DNA of 64,000 nt from Pycnococcus provasolii (taxonomy: Eukaryota > Chlorophyta > Pseudoscourfieldiophyceae > Pseudoscourfieldiales > Pycnococcaceae), in contig OW568883.1 in the NCBI GenBank assembly GCA_938743325.2, forward strand, positions 1-64,000, in the 5' to 3' direction. This document shows positions 18,925-30,500 of this stretch, one piece after another. Numbering within the stretch: the stretch's first letter is position 1; the number at the start of each line of letters is the position of its first letter. A program made the translations under genes and the position numbers. Below the pieces are notes generated by a model that saw only the letters and a list, made by a program, of their open reading frames with translations, was not told where the DNA came from and did no database searches.

Positions 18925-19618
18925 GTTACCGAAGAGGGGAAAAAGAAAGAAACAAGAACAAGCACCCGCACACCTACCCTGCTGAGGCAAACGCCGCGCG
19001 TCTACGAGTAGTACGGCAGCGTCTGCGTGAGGATGTAGCTGAAGATGACGCCCGACAGTCCACCGACGGTCCAGCCGGCCGCGAACTGTGCGAAGCCCTC
19101 AGAGCTCTGCAGCGGGTCCTTCGCGATGGCGCGGCCGCTGAGCGTCTTCGTCTCCGTGACGCCGTCCGTGTCGAGCTGGAACGACGCCATGCCGTACACA
19201 GTCAGGCACAAAGAAAGGATCAGCACCACTCCCGCGCCAGAAAGACACCCCGCGAGCTCGGCAAACTCCGTCGCGCGAAGAGGTCCAAGCTTGATGAAAG
19301 GCCCGGTGAGGAAGAAGCCGTGCGCGAGACCAACCTCCGTTCCGCGCAGAAGCGGCGACACCGCAACACGGTACGCGGGAAGGTTCGACAGGAAGTACGC
19401 AACGGCGGGCGTCGACGTGATGGGCGTCTCGAGCATGCCGATGAAGGGGTCGCCGTTCAGCGGCTGGATCACCGTCGACTTCTCGTCCGCGGCAGCTCGC
19501 ACGGGGGCGGCGCGGCGCACGGCGGTGCGTGCGGCCGCCGGGCGGAGTCCGAGCCCGGAGATGCGTCCAAAGCTGCGCGAGGAGACGGGCGCACGCGTGT
19601 TGGTGAGCATGGGCATGG
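18925..19618 (-). repeat. psaL inverted repeat, right arm
   Basis: Mirror copy of 12901-13595; about 5.3 kb separate the arms. The coding part is nearly identical, the 3' flank shows indels, and the upstream flank is unrelated to the other arm's. Confidence 0.93.
19002..19616 (-). CDS. psaL: Photosystem I subunit XI (PsaL), copy 2
   Basis: Encodes the same 204-residue precursor as copy 1, with transit peptide and full mature PsaL. It is intact and expected to be functional. Its promoter differs completely from copy 1: upstream of the ATG lies CGCCAAACGCCACGG, AT-rich DNA near 19660-19680, and two CACGTG boxes about 200 bp away. Near-identical coding sequence with different upstream regions points to recent duplication or continuing gene conversion, possibly with separate regulation. 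The neighbouring forward-strand gene ends 121 bp beyond its stop. Confidence 0.97.
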   Translation of the reverse strand: MPMLTNTRAPVSSRSFGRISGLGLRPAAARTAVRRAAPVRAAADEKSTVIQPLNGDPFIGMLETPITSTPAVAYFLSNLPAYRVAVSPLLRGTEVGLAHGFFLTGPFIKLGPLRATEFAELAGCLSGAGVVLILSLCLTVYGMASFQLDTDGVTETKTLSGRAIAKDPLQSSEGFAQFAAGWTVGGLSGVIFSYILTQTLPYYS

Positions 19619-20867
19619 CCGTGGCGTTTGGCGGGTGCGGGCGACAATAAACTGTATCTAAAAGATAGCACATACTATCCTCTGCAAGGTGGAAGGGGGA
19701 GATTTGCCGGGACTTGGATTGCCGATAATTTGCACGGAGGGAGGGGATTCAGACCCTATTCACACCTGAACTGCTGTAGTTTACCCTGGTCAGTAGACTA
19801 TGGAGTATCACGTGAGATCACGTGAGCAAGGAACATTCTCGCCTGAAACTGGACGCCAGAAGGTGACCCATGTTTCCTGATGAGGGGATACAATAATGTA
19901 TCCCCAATAGGACAGACCTCGTCCGTACGGGTAGTCCACTCCGAACACCTCTCCGCATCAGCACTCCGCAACGTGTGGTACCCGGTAGGCGTGTTCGCAC
20001 CGTCCTTCTCCGCCGTCCAAAAGATACCTGGCATCTGGCAAGTGGCAGCCTGGAAGAGGGAGAGGGAGAGGGAGAGGGAGAGGGAGAGGGAGAGGGAGTA
20101 TCCTAGACTATGTGATAGGGGTAGGGTACAGTGCGTGATCCCCCGAGGAAACTGCTTGTTGAAACTGCTTGTTGTTGTTAATTGCGTCACGCCTGTGATC
20201 ACTCTCGAGCCTTGACATCTCTCGAGACGCTTGTCACCCACTGAAACTTCCAATTGATTGACATCACGTCTTAAGACCGTCAACGTTGACATTGTTGTCA
20301 ACGTTGGCATCAGTCGCTATTGATTGACATGACGGAATGCAGGCCTTTTGCCTCTTGAACATCGAAATCTTTCGTTCGGTGGTGGTGGTGGTGGTGGTGG
20401 TGGTGGGGGTGGTGGAGTGAGGCCCTGGCCTCACTCCACATGTCAAGGGCGGAATATCAGAAAAAAGCGACGGCCGCCCGGGCACAACAGGGGTCCCTCC
20501 CTCTCCCTAGGGGTAGGGAGGGACCTCTTTCAAGAAATGCAACGGGATCAGCAGGCCCAATAGTCCCCCTCCCCTGATCCCTCCCCCCCCCCCCCGCGGC
20601 GCCGACAGAAGAAGGGGCGCCGACCCTCCCTTACTCCCTTCCCTTTCCCAAGGAGTACCCTATCGTAGTACTACTTCGTCTAACCTCAAGTGCACCTCCC
20701 GCCTTCGACTCGTGGCAACACACACTATCATAGACTAGACGGTACACGTACTGCACAGAGATCCGGCCAGTCAATAGTAGTACAATAACAATAACACTCG
20801 TATAGGTTAACCTCATAACGGAAACGCCTTCATAACCACCTTGCACAGCACAGTACATGCAAAATAT
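19617..20867. other. Repeat-rich intergenic region
   Basis: No gene recognised over 1.25 kb. It contains two CACGTG boxes (19809-19814, 19819-19824), an AGAGGG microsatellite (about 20055-20098), a GGT run (20380-20413), an inverted repeat with 13-bp arms (20412-20439, left arm GTGGAGTGAGGCC), GTTGACATTGTTGTCAAC near 20284, and a poly-C tract at 20584-20595. It serves as the divergent upstream region of psaL copy 2 and the ankyrin kinase. Confidence 0.6.
19809..19824. promoter_or_regulatory. Tandem G-boxes (CACGTG)
   Basis: Two CACGTG hexamers within the repeated phrase ATCACGTGAG, ten bases apart, about 195-210 bp upstream of psaL copy 2. In plants G-boxes bind bZIP/bHLH factors and are common in light-regulated promoters. 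The link to psaL here is inferred. Confidence 0.4.
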
Positions 20868-22796
20868 ATGGCGCACATACCTCCGCTCAGCCTGAACGAC
20901 CCGCCCTCGCCGGAACACTCGCAGCGAATTCAGCAGCGAGATAGGGCCGTTTCGTTTGAGAAACGGATCTCAAACGGTTCAACCGGTTCAAACGGTTCAA
21001 ACGGTTCTCAAACGAAACTACGAAGCGTGAACGAAACTTCGTCCTTTAAACGCAATGAAAGCAGGGAGGGGAGCGTGACGCCTCGAAATACATATGCAAA
21101 TAGCCCAGCGTCACTCCCACAACCAGCGGGATCGCCGGCGTTTCGCACCCGACTCCGACGGGAGTCCTCCTTCACTGCAACCGTGCCCAAGACTGGACGT
21201 GTGCCGTCGTTTGCCAACTTGACCGACCTCGTCGGGGTCGTCGGGGAACCGGACATTAACAGCAACGAAGGGGAAGGAGGCTATGAAAATGGGGATTCCA
21301 GTCGCACTGCGTACGACTGGCAGCTAACGCGCGTCCACGCCGTGGCAGAGATGAACTTCCTCGCTTCTATTGGCGACCTCGAACGCTTCAAGAGGACCGT
21401 GCTGCTAAGCGGCTTAAAGGTGGATGATCCGTCAACCGCAACCGTCGACGCAAGGACGCCGCTGCACATCGCCGCGGAGTTTGGCTCGTACAGTATCGTG
21501 GAGTGGCTCGTCAGCAAAAATGCTCCCATCAACGCCATGGACAGCTCGGGGATGACGCCACTCTACTGCGCCGCAAGGCAAAATCACACGCTCGTCGTTG
21601 CGATCCTCGACGCCAACGGAGGTCGGGTCGCGAAGAGCCTGAGGCGCGGCGACTTAACGTTGGTTGCCATCAGCGAGGGAACGGTGCGCGGGAAGATGGA
21701 CATCGAACTTCCCGATGGCATGATGGACAAGTGGCAGCTGCCGAGGTCGGACATCCAGCTCGGTAAGCTCATCGGCGAGGGCCAGTTTGGGAGCGTGTTC
21801 CACTCCATGTGGCACGGAACGGAGGTGGCTGTGAAGAAGCTCAAGCTGACTATCCTCGAAAGTCCCGAGGGCCGGACTGCGCTGCAGGAGTTTCGTGGTG
21901 AGATCAACCTCATACACACGCTACACCATCCTCACATCGTACAGTTTCTCGGAGTCGTCCACGAAGGAAATAACCCGATGGTGGTCACGGAAGTCATGCC
22001 CATGAGCCTCGAGACGGTGTTCACGAAGCCCACGGCGTTTGGGAATCGCCTCGCTACGGAACGATGCTTGGACCTCGCGCGCGGGCTAGCATATCTGCAC
22101 GGCCTGACGCCGAAGCCCATCTTGCACCGCGACCTCAAGCCAGCGAACATCATGATCAGTCTCGCAGGGCGCATCAAGCTGACGGACTTCGGCCTATCGA
22201 AGACACACCAGTCTGCAGACCCGTACAAAATGACGGGCGAGACGGGAAGTTACCGGTACATGGCCCCTGAGGTGTTCAAGCACCTGCCGTATGACAAATC
22301 CGTCGACATTTACGCTTTCGCGTTCGTCATGTACCAGTGCTACACATGGCAGAGGCCGCTTGACGGCTTCAACGGTGCCGATGCCGCGCGGGCGGCATGC
22401 GATGGCATACGCCCGACGGTGCACACGGTGCCTAAACCGCTTCAAGATGTGCTGCATGCGATGTGGCACGAGAGTGCGATTAGCCGCCCCGAAATTCTCA
22501 GCGTTCTCACGTCGCTGGAGCTGTACAAAGAGACGCTCGCAGTTGCCTCTCAAAAGAGCGGATTCAGCTTGAAGAATATCAACTTCAGCTTCTCGCGACC
22601 AAAGGTTCCAAACCTCGACCTTGCCGCATCTCGGTCAAACTCCCAAAGTCTTTCCACGACCGTGATTACTTCGCCTGGGCCAGCCTCACTGAGCAACATC
22701 AAAAGTGAGATCGTGGCGGACGACGAGTCAAGTGATGCACAAAACCATGCCAGCGCCCAAGCACAGGCACCGGCTTGCGGATGCGCAGTCATGTGA
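20868..22796 (+). CDS. Ankyrin-repeat TKL (Raf/ILK-like) protein kinase with CaaX end
   Basis: A signalling Ser/Thr or dual-specificity kinase of the plant ILK/Raf-like type. The protein has 642 residues from the ATG at 20868. The first about 160 residues are Ser/Asn-rich. Ankyrin repeats follow at about 195-255 (TPLHIAAEFG, TPLYCAARQN). The kinase domain spans about 295-550: glycine loop GEGQFGSVF, VAVKKLKL, HPHIVQFLG, HRDLKPANI (near 420), DFGLSK (near 440), GSYRYMAPE. All catalytic residues are present. It ends CGCAVM, a CaaX prenylation box (CAVM) with an adjacent Cys that could be palmitoylated, suggesting membrane anchoring. Confidence 0.92.
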   Translation: MAHIPPLSLNDPPSPEHSQRIQQRDRAVSFEKRISNGSTGSNGSNGSQTKLRSVNETSSFKRNESREGSVTPRNTYANSPASLPQPAGSPAFRTRLRRESSFTATVPKTGRVPSFANLTDLVGVVGEPDINSNEGEGGYENGDSSRTAYDWQLTRVHAVAEMNFLASIGDLERFKRTVLLSGLKVDDPSTATVDARTPLHIAAEFGSYSIVEWLVSKNAPINAMDSSGMTPLYCAARQNHTLVVAILDANGGRVAKSLRRGDLTLVAISEGTVRGKMDIELPDGMMDKWQLPRSDIQLGKLIGEGQFGSVFHSMWHGTEVAVKKLKLTILESPEGRTALQEFRGEINLIHTLHHPHIVQFLGVVHEGNNPMVVTEVMPMSLETVFTKPTAFGNRLATERCLDLARGLAYLHGLTPKPILHRDLKPANIMISLAGRIKLTDFGLSKTHQSADPYKMTGETGSYRYMAPEVFKHLPYDKSVDIYAFAFVMYQCYTWQRPLDGFNGADAARAACDGIRPTVHTVPKPLQDVLHAMWHESAISRPEILSVLTSLELYKETLAVASQKSGFSLKNINFSFSRPKVPNLDLAASRSNSQSLSTTVITSPGPASLSNIKSEIVADDESSDAQNHASAQAQAPACGCAVM

Positions 22797-24519
22797 CTTG
22801 ACGCAGTACACCAAAATGCGTCTCCATATTGTCAATATCTGTACTATAGGGTGTTTATACTAACTAGGCTATATATAGTGTATAGCTACACGAGAGAACT
22901 AAGAAATAAAATCGTTCCTGTTATTTTTGTCTATATTTATACATATGTGTAAATATAGATTCTTTCTTTTCTTCAAGAGTGATAGAGCGTGCCTCTTCCC
23001 TTCGCCCAAAACCCCCAACCCAACCGCACGCACGCACGCGCGAAACCTTCTTCGCGCCAAAACTCCTCCTAAGGAACGGTCGAGAGCCCTCCAAAGGCTC
23101 TCCCGTTGCCCCGTTCCCCTTCTTATTTTCTTTTCATTCATGTAACGTGCGATTTCTTTTATCACACGCTTGCAAGCGCACGTGCACCTTCCGTGCGTGC
23201 CGTACGCGTACGCTACCACACCGTTAAGGTCGTTCCCGACTTCTAACCCCGAACCCTTTTCTAACCCCGAACCAACCCCTTTTTCCTTCAAGAGAGCGAG
23301 AGCGAGGTGCCCACGATAACTACGATAACGCGTCAGGCATCCGGGGAGTAGGAAGTACAACGCGTCGTCTGTCTGCGAGGGTTCGGTCCCCCTTCTCGAG
23401 GGAGTCTGTCGTTCTGTCCCGTTTGGCGTGCGCGTGTTCGTTTAGTTTCGTCCCCCTCTCCCTCTCCCTCTCCCCTCTCCCTTCATAAATTGTCCGCGCA
23501 CCCCTCCATGTCCGCACTGCTGGCGAGGGGGCGGTGCCGGGCCGCGCACGTCCCTAACAAGCCATGCCGGTTCATACGAGCCGTACTCCTACTCCGGTGG
23601 ACTGCGCGTCCTTGAACATTGCAGTCGTGCTCTTACCCTTGTGAGTCGTCGTCGATTATTCCGACCTCTTGGTAAGAAGTCTGTCAGAGCATTGCACCTG
23701 CTGATTCAACCCCTTTGCGTTTCTTTGTCTTGACTTGTGAACGCGATGTTGAAAAAACACTTCATACACACGCGATAACTGCTTGGTTGACATTCTCGCA
23801 AAATAAATAAAAACTTGAAACGAATCTTACGGAGTGAGCGTGAGCCTCGAAAAGCCTCGCTGCACATCCAAAGTTGCCTTGCGTGCCCTTCTCTTCGGTT
23901 GAGATGAAGTGGAAATGACAAACGCGCACAGGAGACAGCTCAGCCCTGGGTGCGAGCAGCAGAATACCGTCGCGTTGGACGGTCTGGTGAGGAGGGCCTC
24001 GTGGTTCGTTGAGTTGGTGCACGCCACGTCAGAGTACGACATCCTGGGTTCTGTACACACACCTGCCACCTGCACACACACACACTAGCCTGCACCTGCA
24101 CCTGCACACACACACCTTGCAACAACGAGTGGTTGAGTGGTTGGTTTGGTTTGTTTTGTTGGCGTCGGAAAGGAACACAGAAGGCTTCTTTTTTTTCTTT
24201 TTCTGCACGGTGCTTCTCAGCAACCCACGGCGCTTTTTAAGCGCCACCGACTTGACGTTCCAGGTTTCCTCCGGTCCAAAAGAAGAAGAAGAAGAGACGA
24301 CACCAAGGAGGAGTGCCCGACGCGCGCTTGGCGCTTTCCTTCCTCCATGCCTGTGGAAGCGTGCTGGAATCCCTTTCAAACCACGACGTGGGACTGCCGC
24401 ACAATCCTTCTTTATCCTTCTCTGTCACACGACCTCTCTCCACACATCAAACGGGGGGGATGGATGATTTGTCACATGCATAATAGATATACAATTCTTT
24501 CTTAGTACAATCATCATCA
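22797..24519. other. Long convergent intergenic region
   Basis: A 1.7-kb gap between the 3' ends of two convergent genes, unusually long for this window. I see CT-rich stretches (23455-23480), CA/TGCACC microsatellites (24055-24115), and a few open frames of about 70-150 codons without recognisable motifs. An unrecognised non-coding RNA or fast-evolving gene is possible. Confidence 0.4.
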
Positions 24520-27500
24520 TCAGCGCAGCAAATAGCACACGTCCACGCTGTCGTCCCCCTCAGGCTCCTCTCCGGACAGCACGCGGCGAGCCGCCTCGCG
24601 CAGACTCCCAGTAAGCCAAGGCGCGCGCACGATTTCCGAGAGGCACTCAAAAACCTCCTCCTTCTCCTCCAAACCCTGAGGTTGTGCCCCGTACGCGAGA
24701 AGGACGGCACGGCTCGCCGCACGAAACGGAATGTCCATACGTGCCGGATCATGCGGCCAGCCGCGCTGCACCTCAAACTTCACGCCGCGCGCGCACCGAA
24801 TAGCAAGACCGCGAAGGCCGGCATGCGCACGACCGCACGACGCGCGACGATGAAGCTCGCGAGCGGCGAGCATGCCAACGAGCAGAGGCTCGTCGTGCTG
24901 ATTTTCGCCCTCCACCTCGAAGAGACGGCCGTCGTCATCTTGAGTCGCCGCCTCAAGATCAAGATGGAGAACCAAAAAGGATGTCGCGAGCGACACGTCG
25001 TCGCAGTCGCGGCTCACCCTCTCTAACAGTAGGTCGTGGAGAACGGAGGCTTGCGCATCCGGCTGCCCAAGCACATGACCCATCGCGCGCGCCGCCGCCG
25101 CGCGAGCGGATGGGTCTTCGTCCGCGAGAAGGCGGCGCGCGGCTGCCCAGAGCTGCAGCCTGTACGGAAGGACATCGCTCACCCCTGCGAGCCGTAGAAG
25201 CGAGCGTGGCGCGGCGCAAAGAGCCTCCGCAGCCGCAACGCGGCTGTCGCCCTGCTGCCCAGGCAAACTGAGGAATTCCAACGCCGCTGCGAACGACGCC
25301 TCGATGGCGGCGCCGCTCCTGTCGACGATGAGAGCGAGCGCGAGCGTCGCCACCTCGCGCTCGCGACGGTGCGGCTTGCATGCCGGTCCCGCGACGCGTG
25401 TCGTGGCGCATGGCGCGTATGCCTTTCCGTGCGCCACACGTGAGAGAGCGTTGGCATGGGCTGCCAAGGTTGCCAAACCATCGTCGCCACCAGCCTTGGC
25501 AGCGTCGCAGGCGACGCGAAGCAGACGCCATCGCACCTTGGCATCGCCCTCGCGATTCCAAACGTGATCCAGCGCCGCCTCGAGGTCGTCCATGCTGGGC
25601 TCCAGATTGCCATCCACGCCCGGGTAAGCACACGCGCGGCGCGAGCTTGTCTGCGCAGCCTTCGCCGCCGCCGATCGAACGCCCACGCAAGAGGATGCTA
25701 GAAACGACGCGAGGCTCGGCATGTCGCATGCCACACCGCTGAACGCCAGCGTCGGGGCACACCTTCGCCAGAGCGCGATCGTCGCGCTCTCACGCCAGCG
25801 AGCAGTCGCCGGCTCAGCTGGCGATGGTCCAGCCGCTCCTCCCAATGACGCGCACGAGCAGCTTGCAAACAGACGCGATGACGCCTCTGCCGCAAGTTGA
25901 ATTCGACTTGCACCTATGCTCGCACTACCGTTCGCAATCACCTTGTCGGCATCGTCGTGCTCCGCACGCGCCTCGATCAAGAACAGCTCGAGTGCACGAC
26001 ATGCGGCGTCAATGACATCCGCGCGCACCATCGGCGGAAGTCGCTGCTCATCAAGCAATTCAGAGGCATGTTCCACAAAGCCGCGCAGCGCAGGCGTGGC
26101 CGAGCTACGTGCCATGACAACCGTGGCACGCGACGACGTCAGTGAGGCAGCACGACGGGTTGACGCGTCCAACAGGCGAGACAGCAGCAGCACGGCGCCG
26201 TGCACATCGTTCGACCTTCCGAGCTTGCCGGCGCGCGGCAAGTTCGCCGCCGCCGACGCAATGGCGTCTGCGAGCGCTGAGGTACTGCCCGGCACGAGCG
26301 CGGGCAGTGCACGAGCAGCCATCGCACGCACGTGGTGTCTCCAGTCGCCCGTCGCGCGGAGAACGCACGTTCGCAGCGCCGCCGCCACGGACTCCGCGTC
26401 TGCGTGTGCAGATGTGGCGCTCCCAGGCGTGGGCGGCGCTAGTCGGCCGAGTAACGCGAGCAGGGGCGCGAGCGACGGGGCCAGCACGCCGTGTTTCAAC
26501 GCAGATACGGCAGCGGAGAGTCGTTCGGGCAAAGTTGATACGAGCGCGGGGTACTTGGCAAGAACCTCTCGCAACGTAAGAGGATCCCGCCGGTACGAGG
26601 GGTCGCCATCACGCCCTCCGACGACCCCCTCCTCCTCGCTTTCATCTGCGGAAACTACGCCGCCGGCAAATACGTGAAACTTGACGTTCTTCACCCCGCA
26701 TATCCTTGCAACGAGAGCGACGAGGCATTGCCCAGCACCATTCCGCACGTCCCACGACTCAGAGGCGAATGCCGAAAGCGTCGCCTCAAGGCCAGGCACG
26801 ATGTACTGCTGAGCGGCTATCACAAGCTCCGACTGATTGAAGAGGCGAGTGAGTACATTCAGCGCATGGACGCGATGCGCTTCAGCCACCACGAGCGAAC
26901 CATCGGATGAGTCGTTGGGCGCGACGGTATCGCCATTTGCAGCCTCGGGACCCTCGCGTGCAAGCTGGAGGAGGCGAGGCATCGCGCGTGCAAAAAGGCG
27001 CGTCGGCGGCGAGCCATCCCCGCGTGCACGCTCGGACAGCATGAGCGCCGCGAGGGCGTACGGATATCCCGCCGATCGCCGCACGATGTCGTCCTTCGAT
27101 TGGTCACGTGCAGCCATACGATCGAGGATCATGTCAAGCCAACGAGCCGGAAGCTCGGGCAGGTAAAACCTGCTGCCGTCGTCAAGTACAACTTGCTCGG
27201 CATTAGATTCGGACAGCAGGCGTGCACTGATCTTCATAAGGGCAACTTGCATGTTGTCTACCACGCCTCGATGCTTGATGACGAGAATGGCGTCAACGAG
27301 ACGATTTCCCATCTGAGCCAAATGCTGTGCTGGCAGCATCAACAGAGGAACTGTAGTTGCCAGAGCACCCTGCAGCAGTACAGCCTCCTTGCTGCTGTTC
27401 CAGCACGATGTACTCAAAATTTGCGCATCGGGTGCGACGATCGAGCAGTCGTCCTGCCTATCATCACACCAATTGACGATATCTTCCGTCTTTCGCGGAG

Positions 27501-30500
27501 CCTGCGGCAATTTTGGAGAAAGAAGATCGGGTCCACGTGTTGACGCTTTGTTCAACTCTTCGACGAGACGTGCCAATGCGGCTGGTGTTGCATCCTCAGC
27601 CATGAATTCGATGAACGTCACATCGTCAGGCCAGCCGTCGCCACTGCCATCCGTGCCCATTGCAGGCGCATCTGCCATGGTACCATCTTGTTTCACAATA
27701 TCAGCACGCAGATCACCGTCACCGCGTCCCCATACAACATCGGTGAACTCCGAGCCGCCGTCGAGCGAAGAAAGGCCGACAACATCCTCACTTCCGATGC
27801 GCTCTGGTGCACCCACAAGCATGTCTCTTGATGCGTTGAGCAGACGGTCGCACGCCTTCAGCACGCGTATCACTTTTTCTTGCCACTCTGCCACACGACA
27901 GTAGTCGTGCGCATCCAATTTCCAAGGTATGTCATCGAGCATGTGTCGAATGAGCAGCATGACCCCTGCGGGAAGTGTGAGTGAGTGTGTGTGTGTGTGT
28001 GTGTGTGTGCGAGCGTGCGTGTGAATGTGAGTGGACATAGTGGAAGTGATATCGTCTGATTGAACCGTCTCGATGAACAGATGTCCGCTTTTATAATGCA
28101 TGCGTGCATCTTTCCACCATAGATGCGACGACCACGAGCCATCAGACAACAAGCTTTAGAATAAATTCTTCGAACGTAATTTGGCAATTCAGCCAAACAG
28201 TTGATTGTTTGTATTCGCATTGACTTTGTCGGTGGCAGAGCCATGTTTCGCAGAAAGGGAAGAGAAGAGATGACATGCAAATACATACCTTGTCCCAAAG
28301 ATCGCTTGCACGCGAGCATGATATTCGACTCGGCGACCAGCGCCTCGTGCTCAAGCGCGGAGACGACGGAGTTGAAAAAAAAGGGCCGGGCCCACTCTGC
28401 CCACTCTGAAAGCCTTTTTTTGCCTTCTGGTGGAGTTGCCCGCACAGTCGGGCATAGGGTGACTGTCCACCCACGTGATGTGCCAAGCAGATCTGCAAGC
28501 AGACGTATGACACGAGCGCCCGCGTCGGCATCTCGTACACGCGGGGAACGCACGAGACGAACGGCCCACGACATCCACATCATCGCGTCAGCTTCCGTCT
28601 GCAGACCTGCCACAGCATTTGGCCACGTTGACGTTGGCTTGGTGTGAGCAGGCGTGTGCAAGAGCTTGAGCGTTTCCGTCGACGCGGCCCGCACGCGCTC
28701 GAAGCTGTGAGCGGCTGCCGCGAGCAGAGCTCGTGTAAGATGCGCGGCAGCATCACCTGTTCTCGGAAACGGGTCGCATCTAGAGACATCGAGTGGGGTA
28801 ACGTTTTCTCCAAGAGGTTCTGGCTGCGTTTCTGCATTGGCAAGTGTGAGCGGCGGTGACACATGCAAAGCGGGCTGATCGCTGTCTGCTGTGGACATAA
28901 GCCGTGCCATGAAGTGCAGACCGTCAACCGCCAAAAAGATGCGCTCGGAAGGTGCTCCGGGATAGGTCGAGTCGGTCATGAGGTGTATGAGCCATCCCAG
29001 ATGTCCCGCTGCTCGGCAGTACGTGGCGTGCACTTCGTTCGCCGGGTCCGCAGCGCCGCCGATAGACGTGCAAGCCGTCGATTGCTCGGACCTCTTCGCC
29101 TTTTTCGGCTTGCGCAGCGCCCGCAGCCGCCCGGGAATGACGAGCGTGGCGCGTGCGGCGTCTGCTCCTGATTTTAGTCTCTCCATCACGCGAGCAAGTA
29201 CAGTTGTATATCGATGCCTGGCCTGCGCTCCGCCGCCACGCAAGCTTCTTCGCAGAGCAGCGCGAAGAAGTCCCATCTCGCGCAGGTCTGGAACGCGGCT
29301 TATGCGCGCGTCGAGCAGAAGCAGTTCTATTATTGCGTGGTGAAGCGCTGTGTTGCGATGGTGTAGTGTGGCGGCAAGAAGCTCTTCGGGAACGTCAACC
29401 TCGGAAATATCTCTGCCACTGCTCGCCAGGCGATCGTTGAGGCGGATTGGGCCGAGCACGGCATTATTGTTCAGCAGGCTGAGCTTGCGCGCGCAGCTCA
29501 GCGCGGTCACCAGTGCAAAGCGTGCCATGCCACTTCCCGGCGAGCCGCTTGCCTTTGCGAGAGGCAGTGTCGCGGCGACGAGAGTGAGAATGCCCTCTGG
29601 ATCCGCGTTCAGCGCAGTGGGGAGCGCGTATGTCGTAGCATTGCCGCGCACGACGACGTCCGCGCTGCTGAGCGCCGCAATGAGAGGTTTTACCCACACA
29701 TCCCTGTGCTGCGCTGCATCGTTCTTGATGTCCTCGAGAAGCATACGGAGAAGTGGCACGCATGCCGAGCACGCGAGACGATCTCCCATCGCCTCCTCAA
29801 AGCACTCGGAGAAAAGAGTTGGGTGGCGTGCGAGCAGAAATGGCGTGCCGAGCTTTTTGGCCAGCAGTACGAGCGGGGGATATCGCGCCTTGCTTGCCGC
29901 ATCCATGGAAAGTACGAATGCAATCACCTCCTCCAGGAACATACCCGTGGGTGGTGAATGTGTCGGAGTCGGTGTCGGAGTCGGAGTCGGAGTCGGCAAG
30001 CAAAACTCGATGTGATCGAGCTCCAGGTCAATGGCAAGGTCGAGTATACCAATCATGTTCTTCTGCGTGGACGCAAACGCATCGTCGATGTGAGCGCGAA
30101 CCACGCCGAAGACGGCGCGCTGGCGTTCGAGCGTGAGAGGTGGTGTATGGACGTCGACTGGCGGAAGGTCGCGCAGTCGATTCAGCGCGTTGTGCAGGAT
30201 CCCCGTCGCATGGAAGCGCGCGGTGGCATCGCTCACGAGGCTCGCGTCGCGCATGGCGTCGAGGCTCCAGTCCACAAGGCGGTGCATGATGCACTCTCGC
30301 CCTTCGAATGCGCGCACGAGCGCTGCAGCCCTCGGTGCTGCCACACCAATGCCACGAAGCACGCAGAGTCTCTGATAGGGCTCAAAGCGCGATCCGCTGG
30401 ACAATGCAAATTCCGCAAGCCTTTTGGCCACGACGTCAGGCGAGTCGTCTTGAGGGTGTGCAACAGCGACGGCGAGCACGAGACCACTTGACGCACACGT

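Noticed and set aside
20961-21015. Tandem AACGGTTC repeat as a regulatory array (Myb-like sites)
   Set aside because: It lies inside the coding frame of the ankyrin kinase and encodes the Ser-Asn-Gly-rich N-terminus.
24137-24505. 122-codon frame in the convergent gap
   Set aside because: Composition is uneven, no motif, and it overlaps low-complexity sequence; not enough to call a gene.
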